Assembly: GCA_047967505.1 (NCBI GenBank)
Contig: CM106539.1
From: Dipteris shenzhenensis
Lineage: Eukaryota > Polypodiophyta > Polypodiopsida > Gleicheniales
Direction: 5' to 3' (one strand)
DNA length: 64,000 nt
Shown here: one piece after another, positions 34,890 to 46,289 of the stretch
How positions within the stretch are numbered: the first letter of the stretch is position 1
Layout: every line of letters begins with the position of its first letter
Translations under genes and position numbers: made by a program
The notes under the pieces: generated by a model
Databases searched by the model: none
Seen by the model: only the letters and a program-made list of their open reading frames with translations
Told to the model about the DNA's origin: nothing

Positions 34890-35835
34890 ATTGGGTAAGT
34901 AGAGGGCGCATGTACAAGATCCTTTTGTGTTTCATTTGGTGCATATGATAGCATCAAAACTAGAAAAGAAAACTAAAAAGAATCATAGTATGTGCATGTG
35001 TGAGCACAGTGACTACATAGAGGAAGCATGTACAATGAGTACAACTTACGATCCAGTACATAACGTGCATTTCCCCTGAGTCATCCTTTGCATTTGGGAA
35101 TAAAACCCAGAAAATAGGCCAAAGGGAAGAGGAAGGAACTATGCAGAAAATAAAGTCCACCTAGATCAAAGATTGGTCGATCGAAAGATGACTACATGGA
35201 GAATCGTGTGTACGATTGCGTGCTGAACATGTCAAAGGTGAACATGTCATAAGTCATCATGGACTATGCAATTGATTTGAATAAGGGGGAGTCGCGAATC
35301 TGAGGCTAGCCGATGTAGCTATGGAGAAAGAATCTGGTAGGTTGTGACAAACAAGGGTGTCACCAACCCAAAAGATTTGACAGCAATGTCAGAGGTATGC
35401 AACTATTAAGGCATTAACAGTCTGCGGGGTTATCGCGAGTTAGTGCAAATTCCTAGGGGTGCAAGTACCCACAACCCTTCGGTTAGCAGTTGCAACCACA
35501 TGTTGTATATCCATGAGACCAAGTGTCTCGATCATTCTATGTAGATTCACGTATGCAGATTACAGAGTGTGTCTTTTTTGTCTTTCATATCACTGATTGT
35601 GATTCGCATGTGTGTGAGTATGCACACAATATATCTTTTCGTAGTGCTTGCTGTAGCTTAGGGTGTTACACTTTGGTGACCACAATTAATCATTAGTTTC
35701 ATACATGTGAAGCGTGCGTTGAGCTTTACAGCGCACCATTCGTGTTAGCATTACTAGGCGGGACATCATATGACATGACCATGACCTGAGGTTTCAGTGG
35801 TGATTGGCCTGCAAGCTCATGTGACCCAAAAGTGG
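34890..35835. other. No gene recognised
   Basis: If the preceding LTR is real this could be the 3' end of its element, but I see no RNase H motif on the minus strand. Otherwise featureless. Confidence 0.4.
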
Positions 35836-36059
35836 CAACAAATCAGCGATGTGTTAGAAGAGCTATTTGCGGTGAATAGATGGCCACAACACATTCGATT
35901 TGGTGATCGCCATTTTGCTAATGAATTAGTTCATTAGATTTGGTGGCTTCATGCGGAAAGAGACTGCATCCACGGTAGGTATCATATTTCTTTTGGATGG
36001 CCACACACGGTGGTCTCCCAGTGGTCCTGTGGCTAGAGCAGATGCGGGTGGATGGCATC

Positions 36060-36355
36060 TACCACAGATGTGCAATTGGAGCTATGGAGACTATTCCTAA
36101 CTGCTTATGGAGCTGCCTAGCAACTTAGAGGATCTGGCTCAAAGCACTTCGGATTGTGGCACAGCTTCAAAGCATGTAGAGATATTTCATGTGGGGTATG
36201 GCAGCTTGGCTTATAGAGGGGGGCCACACCTTCTCCATAGACACGATCTCGCCAGCTTACCGGGATACAAGGTCAGAGCATTCTTAGCATTGAGCTTCAC
36301 TTGGCTACTCCCCACCCTTCTCACCATCCCCCTCAGTCGAGAGAGTAATTAACAT
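36060..36355 (+). pseudogene. Possible LINE C-terminal zinc-binding domain
   Basis: One plus-strand frame reads HRCAIGAMETIPNCLWSCLA, then RIWLKALRIVAQ, with stops. An ETI-x2-C-LW-x-C pattern followed by a Trp-containing helix resembles the zinc-binding tail after LINE reverse transcriptases in plants. A competing 81-codon frame at 36,107-36,352 overlaps it and ends in LSFTWLLPTLLTIPLS, perhaps the continuation after a frameshift. No RT core is recognisable upstream. Confidence 0.35.
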
Positions 36356-36401
36356 GCATGAATGGGAACGAGGTCGCAAGGACCTCTGGATTTGTTAGTT
36401 C

Positions 36402-36620
36402 TGTTGGGAATCAAGCTCTCAGTTATTATTCCTATTGTGTGAGTAGGCGAATAAGGTGAGTCACATTGACTCAACCATAGTTAGTTCTTATCTACTATGT
36501 ATGGGTGTGACCTTAGTAGTGTTCAAGTGTATTGTGTGGGGTGAATATGAGCTGATCGTGGAGGAGACTGTTGCTCCCTCCTGGTTGCTTCCTATATCTC
36601 TCTTCTTGTTTTCATTAATA
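36402..36620 (+). repeat. LTR of copia family G, lone copy
   Basis: Starts TGTTGGGAATCAAGCTCTCA and matches the family G 3' LTR at 51,612-51,840 along its length. It is followed directly by TGGTGTCAGACC, a primer-site-like sequence. The final CCAACA seen in the other copy is missing, about 10 bp. The internal region that should follow is not recognisable. Confidence 0.75.
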
Positions 36621-36963
36621 TGGTGTCAGACCTACCGTTCCTTGCCTTCTGGTTGCCCACTACTGTGGAAGCTTGCGGGAGTGCTTTTCCTACTCTGAAG
36701 CTTCGAAGTGATGAGAAGAGATCTCGTTTTTTGGACTGAAGTAGCAATTTCCAGCTTTTGTTTGGCTTGGGAGCTGTCCAATTGATGTCTTCTTGCTAAG
36801 GGGAGATCACTATTACCCATAGGTTGCTTGTGGGAGATGTATTTTGACGAAATATAACTCCTTTTTACTGTTTGGGTGTGATAGAATGGAGCTGATCTCT
36901 TTTTCTAGACAACTACTACTTGGTTTGAGCCAAGCAAGAGCTATATACAGCAGTAAGAAGCAA

Positions 36964-37125
36964 AAACGTCTCTCCAAACCTCATCGCCCAGCTCTCTGGA
37001 GGTTGTTTGTGAAACGTCTCTCCAAACCTCATCGCCTAGCTCTTTGGAGGTTGTTAGTGGCTAGAAAAACTCTCATACATCTCCTATCAAGTGAGGAGAA
37101 CTCTCATACATCTCCTATCAAGTGA
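36964..37125. repeat. Two tandem duplications (48 bp and ~29 bp)
   Basis: AAACGTCTCTCCAAACCTCA with the following CTCTTTGGAGGTTGTT-GTG repeats at 36,964 and 37,012. Then AACTCTCATACATCTCCTAT with CAAGTGAG repeats near 37,068 and 37,098. A 93-codon frame spans both and gives a repeated 16-residue segment (RLSKPHRPALWRL), but nothing else supports a gene. Confidence 0.75.
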
Positions 37126-37394
37126 GAGAACATTCAGCTTGTAGATCTCGTTTTTTTGCTCCTAGACAGCTTTTGGAGACTTCAAAAGTGATATACGACT
37201 TGCTTTCTTCCTATTCCAACACCCCAAAGGTTTACTATATCCTCATACATCATTTTTGTGGAGTCTTAGTCTCTTTGTGAGCTACCAGGACTCCCGTGTT
37301 CCTCCAAACACAAAAAGTGTTGCTACTGTTTTTTTGTTCAAAAGTGATCAAATTGTCATTTTTCGGATTGTTTAGTTTTCAAACTATGTGGATT

Positions 37395-38154
37395 TGGAAA
37401 TCAGTACGAGACCATGAATCAGACATGGATTCAGAATCTGGAGACTCAACTCACGAATGAGAAGTTGTCTGAGTCTGAAGCGGTAGAGAAGTTCATCACC
37501 AGGGTGAAGAATCTGCACGATCAGATGACTGCGATTGGCATCACCATCACCAGTGAGAATCTAGCATGAAGGTGCCTACAGATTCTCCCACCAAAGTACG
37601 ATGGTCTTGTTATGGCACTGAATATGCAGAATAGAAATCCACCCCTCAACTTTGAGTATTTCAACACGATGCTTCTAGAGGAGGAGATGTGTCAAAAGAG
37701 GAGGACTGGAGAAGATTCGGCTTTTTGGACTGGATCAAAGAAAGGTAAGGGTAAGAACTCTGGTAACCCATCTTCTTCTGATGATAAAAAGAGAAAGAAG
37801 AAGATCAAGTGCTTCTATTGCAACAAGGCAGGGCACAAGCAAAATGAGGGCCGCAAGAAGATTGCAGATGAGAAGAATGGAGTGAAGAAAGAGTCCAGCA
37901 ATAGCGCACAGGCAGTACCTATAGAGCTGTTCGTAGCAATTGAGGAGATTTGCACGGAGGCAGTTCATGTACCTACGGATGAACCTTGGATCATTGACAG
38001 TGGTGCATCGCACCACATGACTAGTCAGAAGGATTGGTATACCTCTCTACAGCCGGTAGGGAATGACATCATGGTAGCAGTCGGCAATGATGAAAAATGT
38101 CCAGCAAAAGGAAAGGAAAAGGTACGATTGCTCTCAAGTCAGATGGAGTTGTAA
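37395..38154 (+). pseudogene. Copia element B gag and start of protease (5'-truncated)
   Basis: Homology begins abruptly near 37,395 at NQYETMNQTWIQNLE, which in elements E and F lies inside gag, so the 5' LTR, leader and gag N-terminus are lost. Gag continues with AVEKFITRVKNLHDQM, a stop after SENLA, and LEEEMCQKRR. One zinc knuckle reads CFYCNKAGHKQNEG, with the final Cys replaced. The protease motif WIIDSGASHHMTS is intact. A frameshift at about 38,100-38,150 breaks the protease. Confidence 0.85.
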
Positions 38155-39410
38155 AACAGTTGTCCGATGATCTTTATGTGCCAGATATCAAGAGAAACTT
38201 GTTGTCCGTTTCTGCGATCACGGATCAGGACCTCAAAGTTCAATTCAATAAGAATGGTGCACAGATCCTGGATCTTCAAGGAAAGGTCGTTGGTAAAGGT
38301 ACACAGCGCAACAACATTTATGAACTCTCAGCTTTCAGTGCTCGAGCGGATGTGAAGAACACTAAGCTGTGGCATGAGAGGTTTGGTCATCTAAACCTTA
38401 GTTCTTTGAAGGAGATGCATAAATGTGGAATGATTGCAGACCTACCAGAAATTTCAGCTCTGCCTGATGTATGTGAAGCTTGCATGATGGGCAAGCAGCA
38501 TCGGTAGGCCTTTCCTAAAGAGGCCAGCAGAGCAAAGGCTCCTCTAGAGCTCGTTCACATGGACCTCTGCAGAAAGATGGAGACGGAAGCTTTGGGTGGT
38601 TCCTTCTACTTCATGACGCTAATCGACGACTACAATAGAAGGATATGGATATACTTCCTAAAGACGAAAGACGAGGCTTTTAGTAGGTTCAAGGAATGGC
38701 ATGTAATGGTCGAGAAAGAATCGGGGAGGAAGGTGAAGAAGCTAAGATCAGATAGAGGTGGAGAGTTCACATCGATTGAATTCAAAAGTTATTGTAAAAG
38801 TCACGGAATCAAGAGGCAGAAACCCCTGCCACATACATCACAGCAAAATGGAGTAGCAGAATGCAAGATGCATGTCATCTGTGAAATGGGCTAGAGTATG
38901 ATGAAAGGGAAAGATTTGCCAAAGACTTTATGGGCTGAAGCATGTAACACTGCAGTTTACATCCTCAATTGTAGCTACACGAAGGTTGTGAATGGGATGA
39001 CTCCACAAAAGCCTTTTCTGGTAAGAAACCTTCAGCTGCACATTTCAGAGTTTTTGGATGTGACTGTTTTGTGCATGTCCCTGATGCTACTAGGGCCAAA
39101 TGGGAACCGAAGAGCTGGAAGTGTATTTTCTTGGGCTATAGTGAAGAGGCAAAGGGTTACCATCTCTATAACCTTGTTACCAAGAAGGTAATCATAAGTC
39201 GCGATGTGGTCTTCTCAGAATAGCCGCATCAATTGGAGGAGGATGCTTCCTTCTTAGACAACCAGGACCAGGATATCCATCCAGTACCGCCACCAACAGT
39301 AGATCGAACTCCCCCAATGGTGCTTGGGAGGATTCAAGACAAAGAAGATGAAGAAGAGCCTGCAGAACCACAACGGCAACGACCATTCTCGAAGTGGGTA
39401 AAGTAGCTTT
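38155..39410 (+). pseudogene. Copia element B integrase (frameshifted)
   Basis: After the protease end (VPDIKRNLLSVSAI) come the HHCC zinc region (LWHERFGHLN, CEACMMGKQHR), a stop at 38,505, and the catalytic core (LVHMDLCRKM, TLIDDYNRRIWIYF, LRSDRGGEFTSIEF, QQNGVAECKM). A stop at 38,892 and a frameshift near 39,015 follow. In the new frame GCDCFVHVPDATRAKWEPKS, CIFLGYSEEAKGYHLYN and IISRDVVFSE form the C-terminal domain. It was close to full length before the mutations. Confidence 0.86.
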
Positions 39411-40626
39411 TGGACGGTAGAGAACCTCTAGCCATTGAGGAGGAACCATCCAAACACCGCCAGTCCAAGAGATTAGAGGAGCAAAGAAGGGTGCAAGAAC
39501 ACTTGGTCAACTGTGCTTTGATGACAGAAGTGATCCGTGCTGTTGAACCCAAGTGTCTTGAAGAGGCACAGGGCAATGATAGGTGGATGGAGGCTATGCA
39601 GTTGGAGTATGGCTCCATAAGGAAGAACAACACTTGGGACCTTGTGGATCGACCACCAAAGCGCAAGGTAATCGGAACCAAGTGCATGTACAAGATCAAG
39701 TACAAGTCCGACAGCACGTTGGATAAGTACAAGGCTCATCTCATGGCAAAAGGATTTGCACAGGTACATGGTTTTGATTATCAAGATACTTTTGCTCCCA
39801 CAGCTCGACTAACCACAATGCGCAGTGTTTTGGCTTTAGCTGCCTAGGGAAGTTGGCCCGTGTTTCAGATGGATGTGAAATCCGCCTTTCTGAATGGAGA
39901 TCTCAAGGAGGAGGTATACGTGGAACAACCACCAGGTTTTGAGATCCTCGATTCAGAAGATAAAGTCTGCAAACTGAAGAAGGCACTTTATAGGCTAAAA
40001 TAGGCCCCATGAGCATGGTACCAGCGAATTGACGCCTACTTTCTGCAAAATGGGTTCAGGAGGAGCCCATTTGATGCAAATTTGTATATCTTCAGAGAAG
40101 GAGGCAGGTGTATGATCGTGGTCCTTTATGTGGACGACCTTGTCATAATAGGGAACCATGAAGAGAAGATCTCACAGACGAAGCATTTGCTAGGAAGAGA
40201 GTTTGAAATGATAGACCTCGGATTGATGCATTTCTATTTGGGGATTGAAGTTTGGCAGGAGCCAAAACAGATCTTCATTTCACAGCTGAAGTATGCTGCT
40301 GGAGAGATATTAAAGGCATTTGGCATGGCTGAGTGCAAAATAGTTGGTACCCCTATGGAGGTTGATGCAAAGCTCTCAAACGAGGATTCATCACCACTAG
40401 TGGACGAAGCGAAGTACAGAAGGCTTGTGGGTAGCTTGATCTACCTGTGTAACACACGGCTGAACATCAGCTTTGCGACTGGTGTACTTAGCAGGTTTTC
40501 CAATAAGCCTCGGGAGAACCATTGGAGGGTAGGGATGCAGGTGCTGAAATACATCAAAGGCACACTTGATTATGGCATCACTTATACCAAGGGCAACATC
40601 TTGACCAGATCTTGTGACTCGAATTA
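39410..40626 (+). pseudogene. Copia element B reverse transcriptase
   Basis: Motifs run in order: [80 protein letters not shown] (followed by two stops), and intact YVDDLVIIG at about 40,127. Then GLMHFYLGIEVW, VGTPMEVDAKLS, YRRLVGSLIYL. Stops at 39,845, about 40,002 and 40,627 prevent a full product. The catalytic aspartates are kept. Confidence 0.87.
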
Positions 40627-40636
40627 GAAAGGAGAC

Positions 40637-41071
40637 GTGGACAGCAGGAGATCAGTGACAGGGTACTATTTCTCACTTAGACCTGGAGTTGTGTCATGGG
40701 TCAGCAAGAAGCAACCCACAATTGCTCTTTCTTCTACCGAGGCCGAGTACAAATCTGCATGCTTTGCTTCTTGTGAAGTAGTGTGGTTGAGGAGGATTTT
40801 GGGGGACATGGGTGCATTGCAGAACAAGCCTACGCAGTTATCATGTGACAATCAAAGTTGCATGGCAATTGCAAAGAACCCGGTGTGCCACACTCACATA
40901 AAACACATTGAGATTCAATATCACTTTGTATGCGAGCTGATCATGGATGGAGAGGTCGACTTAGTGTACTGTCTGACTACAGAGAATGCTGCGGACATCT
41001 TCACGAAGGCTCTTGGAAGAGACTTGCTGGAGAGGCATCTTCATCGACTTAGAATTGGGCCGAAAAAGTAA
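40637..41071 (+). pseudogene. Copia element B RNase H end
   Basis: [55 protein letters not shown] and [20 protein letters not shown] are the standard end of copia RNase H. The natural stop is at 41,069. A purine-rich tract, ATTGAGGAGGGG, and the 3' LTR follow within 30 bp. Confidence 0.87.
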
Positions 41072-41101
41072 GTTCACTTGCGGGTGGACATTGAGGAGGG
41101 G

Positions 41102-41821
41102 TGTTAGATATCAATGCTCCACTCTCATGTAACTATGCGGGAACCAGCTAACTCTACTTGTAAGCCCCCCATATGAGGAGAAGGCATTTGAGTAGCTCGG
41201 TTATCCGGTAGGTCCTGGTTTGGACACCAGTGGGGGCCATGTGTGGCCTGATGGCTGGACGGCTTCAGATAGAGTTGGCACACTGCCAACTAGGCTACAT
41301 GCAAGTGCGGGAAGGCATCCCTTGATTGATCACACTGAGGGTAGATGGAGCATTTCTCGGGGCAGCCCACTCTCGAGTTGCGGGGCCTGTTTGGAGCCTC
41401 AGATGATCCCAGATGGCTGTGGGGCCAAACGGAGACTGTAGGTTAGTTGCTCTGTTTTGCACACTGGTTCTATCGTATGGTCGGTGGCCTATTTTGGGAT
41501 CGAGGACCATTTTGGGCGGATTGGGTCAGCCACCCACTTGAGCCTAACCGACTACGACTGGTGGCTATATAAGAGCAAGCCTGTGAAGCCCATTTTATCA
41601 CTGGCTATAGCAACCTTGATTCCTTAGCATTCAGCCTCCGTCTTCTACTATTTCCAGCATGCCATCGAAGCTTCTTTCACAGGAGCACATAGCTGGGAGG
41701 CAGCGCCATCTATTGTATCAGTTTTACAGTAATCAAATTTTTTATTCTCCATACTATCTTGTTTTCTCTCTTGCATACGAGATCCTGTTATCTGTTGAGC
41801 ATAGACGTATTATTTTCTTAC
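41102..41821 (+). repeat. 3' LTR of copia element B (end estimated)
   Basis: Starts TGTTAGATATCAATGCTCCA right after the polypurine tract. The 41,267-41,580 part is repeated at 63,684-64,000. A TATA box (GGCTATATAAGAGC) lies at about 41,562. The likely end is TTTTCTTACA near 41,821, where an unrelated integrase fragment begins, giving about 720 bp. The start is firm, the end is not. Confidence 0.65.
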
Positions 41822-42066
41822 AAGTAGAACGGAGTGGCTGAATGTAAGAATGGGGTGATTGGTTTGTCTGGTAGAGCCATGTTGAATGAAAAGAACTTAC
41901 CTGATTATTATTGGGCAGAAGCACTTGCAACTGCAGTGTATGTGCTGAATCACACTCCTACTACTGGCATTCATATGCTCACACCCTATGAGAAAATGTA
42001 TCGATAGAAGCGTGATATCAGTCATTTAAAAGTGTTTGGCAGCTTGGCATATGTGCATATCCAGAT
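41822..42066 (+). pseudogene. Orphan copia integrase fragment
   Basis: Reads NGVAECKNGVIGLSGRAMLN, DYYWAEALATAVYVLNHTPT, a stop in EKMYR-KRDISHLK, and VFGSLAYVHIQMN, the end of an integrase core most like family A. It is wedged between the element B LTR and the truncated 3' end of minus-strand element C, so both its ends are breakpoints. Confidence 0.8.
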
Positions 42067-43239
42067 GAATAGCTCTTTACCGAGTGGTTTGGTAAAGATG
42101 TCTGCAACATTTTCTTTGCTATCACAATGCTACAGTGTGATGTCACCAAGTAACACTCTTTCTCTGATGAAGTGCTCTCTGACATCAATGTGCTTTGTTC
42201 TGGAGTGATATACTGGATTTTTGGCCAATGCTTGAGCCGATTGATTATCACAGTATATTGTTGTTGGATTTGACTCATCAAAGTAATCTGTTTCTGACAA
42301 TAGTCTTTTGAGCCATATAGCCTCACATGCACCTGTAGTGAGTGCTCTATATTCTGCTTCAGTCGAAGACAAAGAAACAGTTGGCTGTTTGTTTGACAAC
42401 CATGATATAGCACCTTGACCAAGGAAAAATGCATATCCCTGTGTCGATCTCCTGGTCTCATGATCTCCAGCATAGTCACTATCACAGTATCCATGCAACC
42501 GTGGATGACTTCCTCTGTATTCTATCCCAAATTGTCTTGTACCTCTGATGTATCTCAAGACTCTTTTGGCTGCATTCCAATGAGACTGTTTTGGATTTGC
42601 CATAAACTGTGCTAGTGAGCTTACTGCATAACAAATATCTGGCCGTGTGATTGTCAGATATATAAGAGATCCAATGAGTTGCCTGTAGTATCTGTCATTG
42701 ACTGTAGGCTTTTCTGAATCTTTAGTAAGTTTCAAACTCTGTTCCATGGGAGTGGTTGCAATCTTGCAATCTGCCATATGAAACTTCTTCAGGAGACTAT
42801 CAACATACTTGAGCTGACTCATGAATGTGCTATCTGAATCTCTCCAGAATTCAATTCCAAGACAATAGTGCATAAGTCCAAGATCTTTCATGTCGAACTC
42901 TGCAGATAAGTCTTGTTTTGGTTTTCTAATGAAGCTATCCTTGCTTCCTGTCACAATGAGATCATCTACGTACAAAAGTGCAATAGTAATATCTTCCCCT
43001 TGAACTTTGTAGTAGAGAGTATGATCTGCATTGGACTTCATGTATCCCAGATCAGCAAAATACTTGTCAATTCTGCTGTACCAACTTCTGGGTGCTTGCT
43101 TTAAGCCGTAGAGACTTTTCTTGAGATGGCAAACCTTGTTCTCTTTTCCTGGTTCAACATAACCGGCTGGTTGTTGCATGTAGACTTCCTCGTCTAGATA
43201 ACCATTGAGAAATGCATTCTTGACATAGTTGATACACAT
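42067..43239 (-). pseudogene. Copia element C reverse transcriptase (C-terminal part) and RNase H
   Basis: The minus-strand frame 43,239-42,130 is open for 369 residues: VKNAFLNGYLDEEVYMQQPA, KKSLYGLKQAPRSWYSRIDK, intact LLYVDDLIVTGS, GLMHYCLGIEFW, RPDICYAVSSLAQF, SSTEAEYRALTTGACEAIWL, YCDNQSAQALAKNPVYHSRT. A single TAG (probably from GAG) follows DITL. The same frame continues HCDSKENVADIFTKPLGKEL and is cut at about 42,067. No polypurine tract or 3' LTR follows. Confidence 0.9.
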
Positions 43240-45133
43240 TCCATTTACTGAGTGTCGCTAGTGATATCAAGAACCGTATGGAATCCATTTTTGCTACTGG
43301 AGCATAAGTCTCATTATAATCTCGGCCATATTGTTGTGCAAATCCTTTTGCAACTAATCTGGCTTTGTATCTCTGAATACTGCCATCTGGATTGTACTTC
43401 ACTTTGTATACCCATTTGTTGGCTATGGCCTTCTTTCCTGGTGGAAGGTCGCATAATTCCCAAGTGTTATTTTTATACAAAGCATCCATTTCTTCATTCA
43501 TAGCAGTTTGCCATTCTGGCTTATCTACTGCGTCTTCGAAGTACACAGGCTCTTCTGTAGCCATGATGGTAGTCATAAGAGCATAGTTGGTGGTTTCCAC
43601 CTGAATTGCTTTGCCTTTCTGAGCATATGTCAATCTTGCTGGTGGTCTGCTTTCCCTAGTAGACCGTCTGAGCTGCTGTGGCATTGCTTGGGGTGTTGCT
43701 GGCAATTCTTGCTCTTCTTCATCAACCTGTTCTGTAGATGACTGTGAAGTCGATGCTTCTATCTCCTGTGTAGGTGAGGTTTTCCATTCTGATTCCTCAT
43801 CGAAGATTACATCTCTAGAGATAATGACTTTGCGGTTGATGGGATCATACAATTTGTATGCTTTGCTTTCTTCACTGTAGCCAACCATGATGCATTTGCG
43901 TGACTTCGCATCCAATTTCCTGCGATGATCATCATGTATGTGGGCATATGCTATGCAACCAAATATGCAGAGATGCCCAATGCGTGGCTTTTGTCCAGTG
44001 AATGCTTCATAAGGAGTCATACCTTGTATCGGTTCGGTAGGAAGCCGATTAAGCAAGTAGTTAGCTGTAGCTATTGCTTCTGCCCAATACTGATTCGGAA
44101 GATGCTTTTCACTAAGCATTGCTCTAGCACTGTCTGCTAAAGTCCCATTCTTCCTTTCAGCTCTTGCATTTTGTTGAGGAGTATCTGCACATGTGAATTG
44201 TCTTCGAATGCCGTGATTTTTGCAAAAGTTCATGAAGGCTGAAGACATGTATTCACCTCCTCTGTCTGATCTCATGACCTTGATCTTTCTGCCTGTTTGG
44301 TTTTCTACCATGGCTTTGAATTCTTGAAATCTGGCAAACACTTCAGATTTCTCTTTCAGAAAGTAGACCCAACAATATCTGCTGTAGTCGTCGATGAAGG
44401 TCAAGTAATAAAGTGAACCATTGATGCTGCGGGTCTGGGCATAACCCCATACATCTGTATGAATTAAATCAAGAATACCTCGTGCACGAGAGGTACTTCT
44501 GACAAAGTTGGTTCGCTTTTGTTTGCCGAAGCAGCATGCTTCACAAACTTTTCCAAGAAATTGTAGCTTTGGAATCCCAATTGCCATATTTTGATTCCGG
44601 AGATCTAACAAGTACTTGAAGTTGACATGACCATATCTCTTGTGCCATTTTGCAGATAGTGGCATCTGTTGCATTTGAGCTGACATGGCATGCTTATCTG
44701 GTACTGTAGCTAGCATCCTGTATAAGCGTCCTTCCTTGACACCTTTTGCTACTAGCTGACCTCTTTTGGATTTGTCTCTGATAGTGCATTCATCACCGTC
44801 GAAGATGACTTTGTAGTTGTGTTCCGTCATTTGACCTACTGACAAAAGGTTCTTGCTGAGCTTCGGAACATAGAGCACATCTTTGACTAATCCTTTTGTA
44901 CCAGTGAAATTGTTCATAGGGATAACACCTGTCCCTTGAACCGGATTTGGTGTATTGTCTGCTGTGTAGATGACATTCTTTTGACCTTCTAATGGCTTCA
45001 TTTCTGTGAACCATTCCTGATGATTTGTCATATGAGATGATGCACCGCTGTCGATGTACCAAGGATCATGTTCAACTTGGTCGACTTGATAGCTGAAATC
45101 CTCTTTGGGATTGAAATCAGTGTCTGGGTGCAT
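43154..45133 (-). pseudogene. Copia element C protease, integrase and RT start
   Basis: An unbroken 659-codon minus-strand frame. Residues ~25-37 hold protease WYIDSGASSHMTN. Residues ~160-215 hold the integrase HHCC region (WHKRYGHVN, CEACCFGKQKR). The core has DLIHTDVW, TFIDDYSRYCWVYF and VMRSDRGGEYMSS. The C-terminal part has GCIAYAHIHDDHRRKLDAKS and VIISRDVIFDE. It runs into RT (MNEEMDALYKNNTWELCDLP, VAKGFAQQYGRDYNETYAPV). A 2-bp-type lesion near 43,215 (expected QLDVKNAF) shifts the frame. By length and residues this is the most complete pol in the window. Confidence 0.92.
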
Positions 45134-46286
45134 TTTGTCTGGGTGTCTGGGTGCATTGTATCAGTCTGATGCAATTCCTCACTTGCAAGAAACATATTTC
45201 CATGTTCATTTGCAAAATGACTGTGACTAGAATGTCCACCACGATGATTTCCTCTTCCTCTGGAATTCCCTCGATTACTGCTGGCCGCCTTGGTCATACT
45301 GCTTCTTGCGGCAATCTCTTTCATAGTGTCCAAACTTGTGACAATAGTTGCATTGAATGTTTGACACATTGGTGGATGCATTCCCTCGTCCTTGGAATCT
45401 TCCTCGGTTGGAATGATTTCCTCTTTGCTGATTTTGATGTTGCTGAGGATGCTGCTGATGCTGATGCTGATTCTGACTTTGATTTTGTTGATGATGATGA
45501 CCACTTTTCTGATATGATCTACCTCTGTTTCTGCCTTTGCCTCTACTTCTGTCTGAAGCTGTGAATGCCTGATCATTAGAATGACCTTTACGTGCTTGAA
45601 TGGCCTGAGTCCTGAGTTCTTCACCAAGTAGAACTGACTGAAGTTCTTCCAGTGTTGGAATTTGCCATTGGATGGCAATACTCTGGACTAGATTCATATC
45701 CTTCTCCTAGTCCATTCAGGATTACTTGAACCATTTCTGCGGGATTCATAGTCTCTCCTGCTGCTGCAAGTTGATTGTTGTAGTCTTTGATGCGGAGTAC
45801 ATAAGCATGACCGGTTTCACTACTGTTGCGGAAACTCTGGTTGATCTGGTTTCTCAGGGTGAGAATCCTGGATGTGTTCTTGGACTCGTAGAGAGCTGCG
45901 AACATATCCCATGCTTCTTTTGATGTCTTGACTGTGTTGAGCTGTCCTAGCATGACATCTTGCACATTCTGCTTGATCAGGTGATAGGCATATTTGTCTT
46001 TCTTATCCCATTCTGCTTGAGCTCGGGCAATGGCAGGATCTGATACTGGTGCAGAAACTGATTGTGTAGATGTAGATCCCGATGTAGATCCCGTTGCTGG
46101 TGCTGTGACAACAGATGGAGTAGAGCTACTGGTGGCTGGATTGGCCAATGGTCTAGGTATGGATCCATCGACATACTCCCATTTGTCCTGAAGCACAAGA
46201 ATGGTCTCCATTCGGTATTTCCATGTACCGTAATTGGAGTTGTCTAACTTAGCAGATGCCTCTAGATTGAGGGTGCTAGTCGACAT
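45134..46286 (-). pseudogene. Copia element C gag (two frameshifts)
   Basis: Gag starts at 46,286 (MSTSTLNLEASAKLDNSNYG, then WKYRMETILVLQDKW), a UBN2-type N-terminus with a Thr/Ser/Ala-rich insert. It continues with DVMLGQLNTVKTSKEAWDMF to LNGLGEGYES. A one-base change near 45,697 shifts to a frame with IPTLEELQSVLLGEELRTQA, a Gln/His-rich basic stretch and a zinc knuckle, CNYCHKFGHYERDC. A further shift near 45,283 and a duplicated TGTCTGGGTGCAT at 45,118-45,155 separate gag from pol. Otherwise gag is complete. Confidence 0.88.
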
Positions 46287-46289
46287 GGT

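Noticed and set aside
45151-45564. Acidic plus-strand frame with Asp/Ala repeats
   Set aside because: Antisense of the Gln/His-rich part of element C gag.
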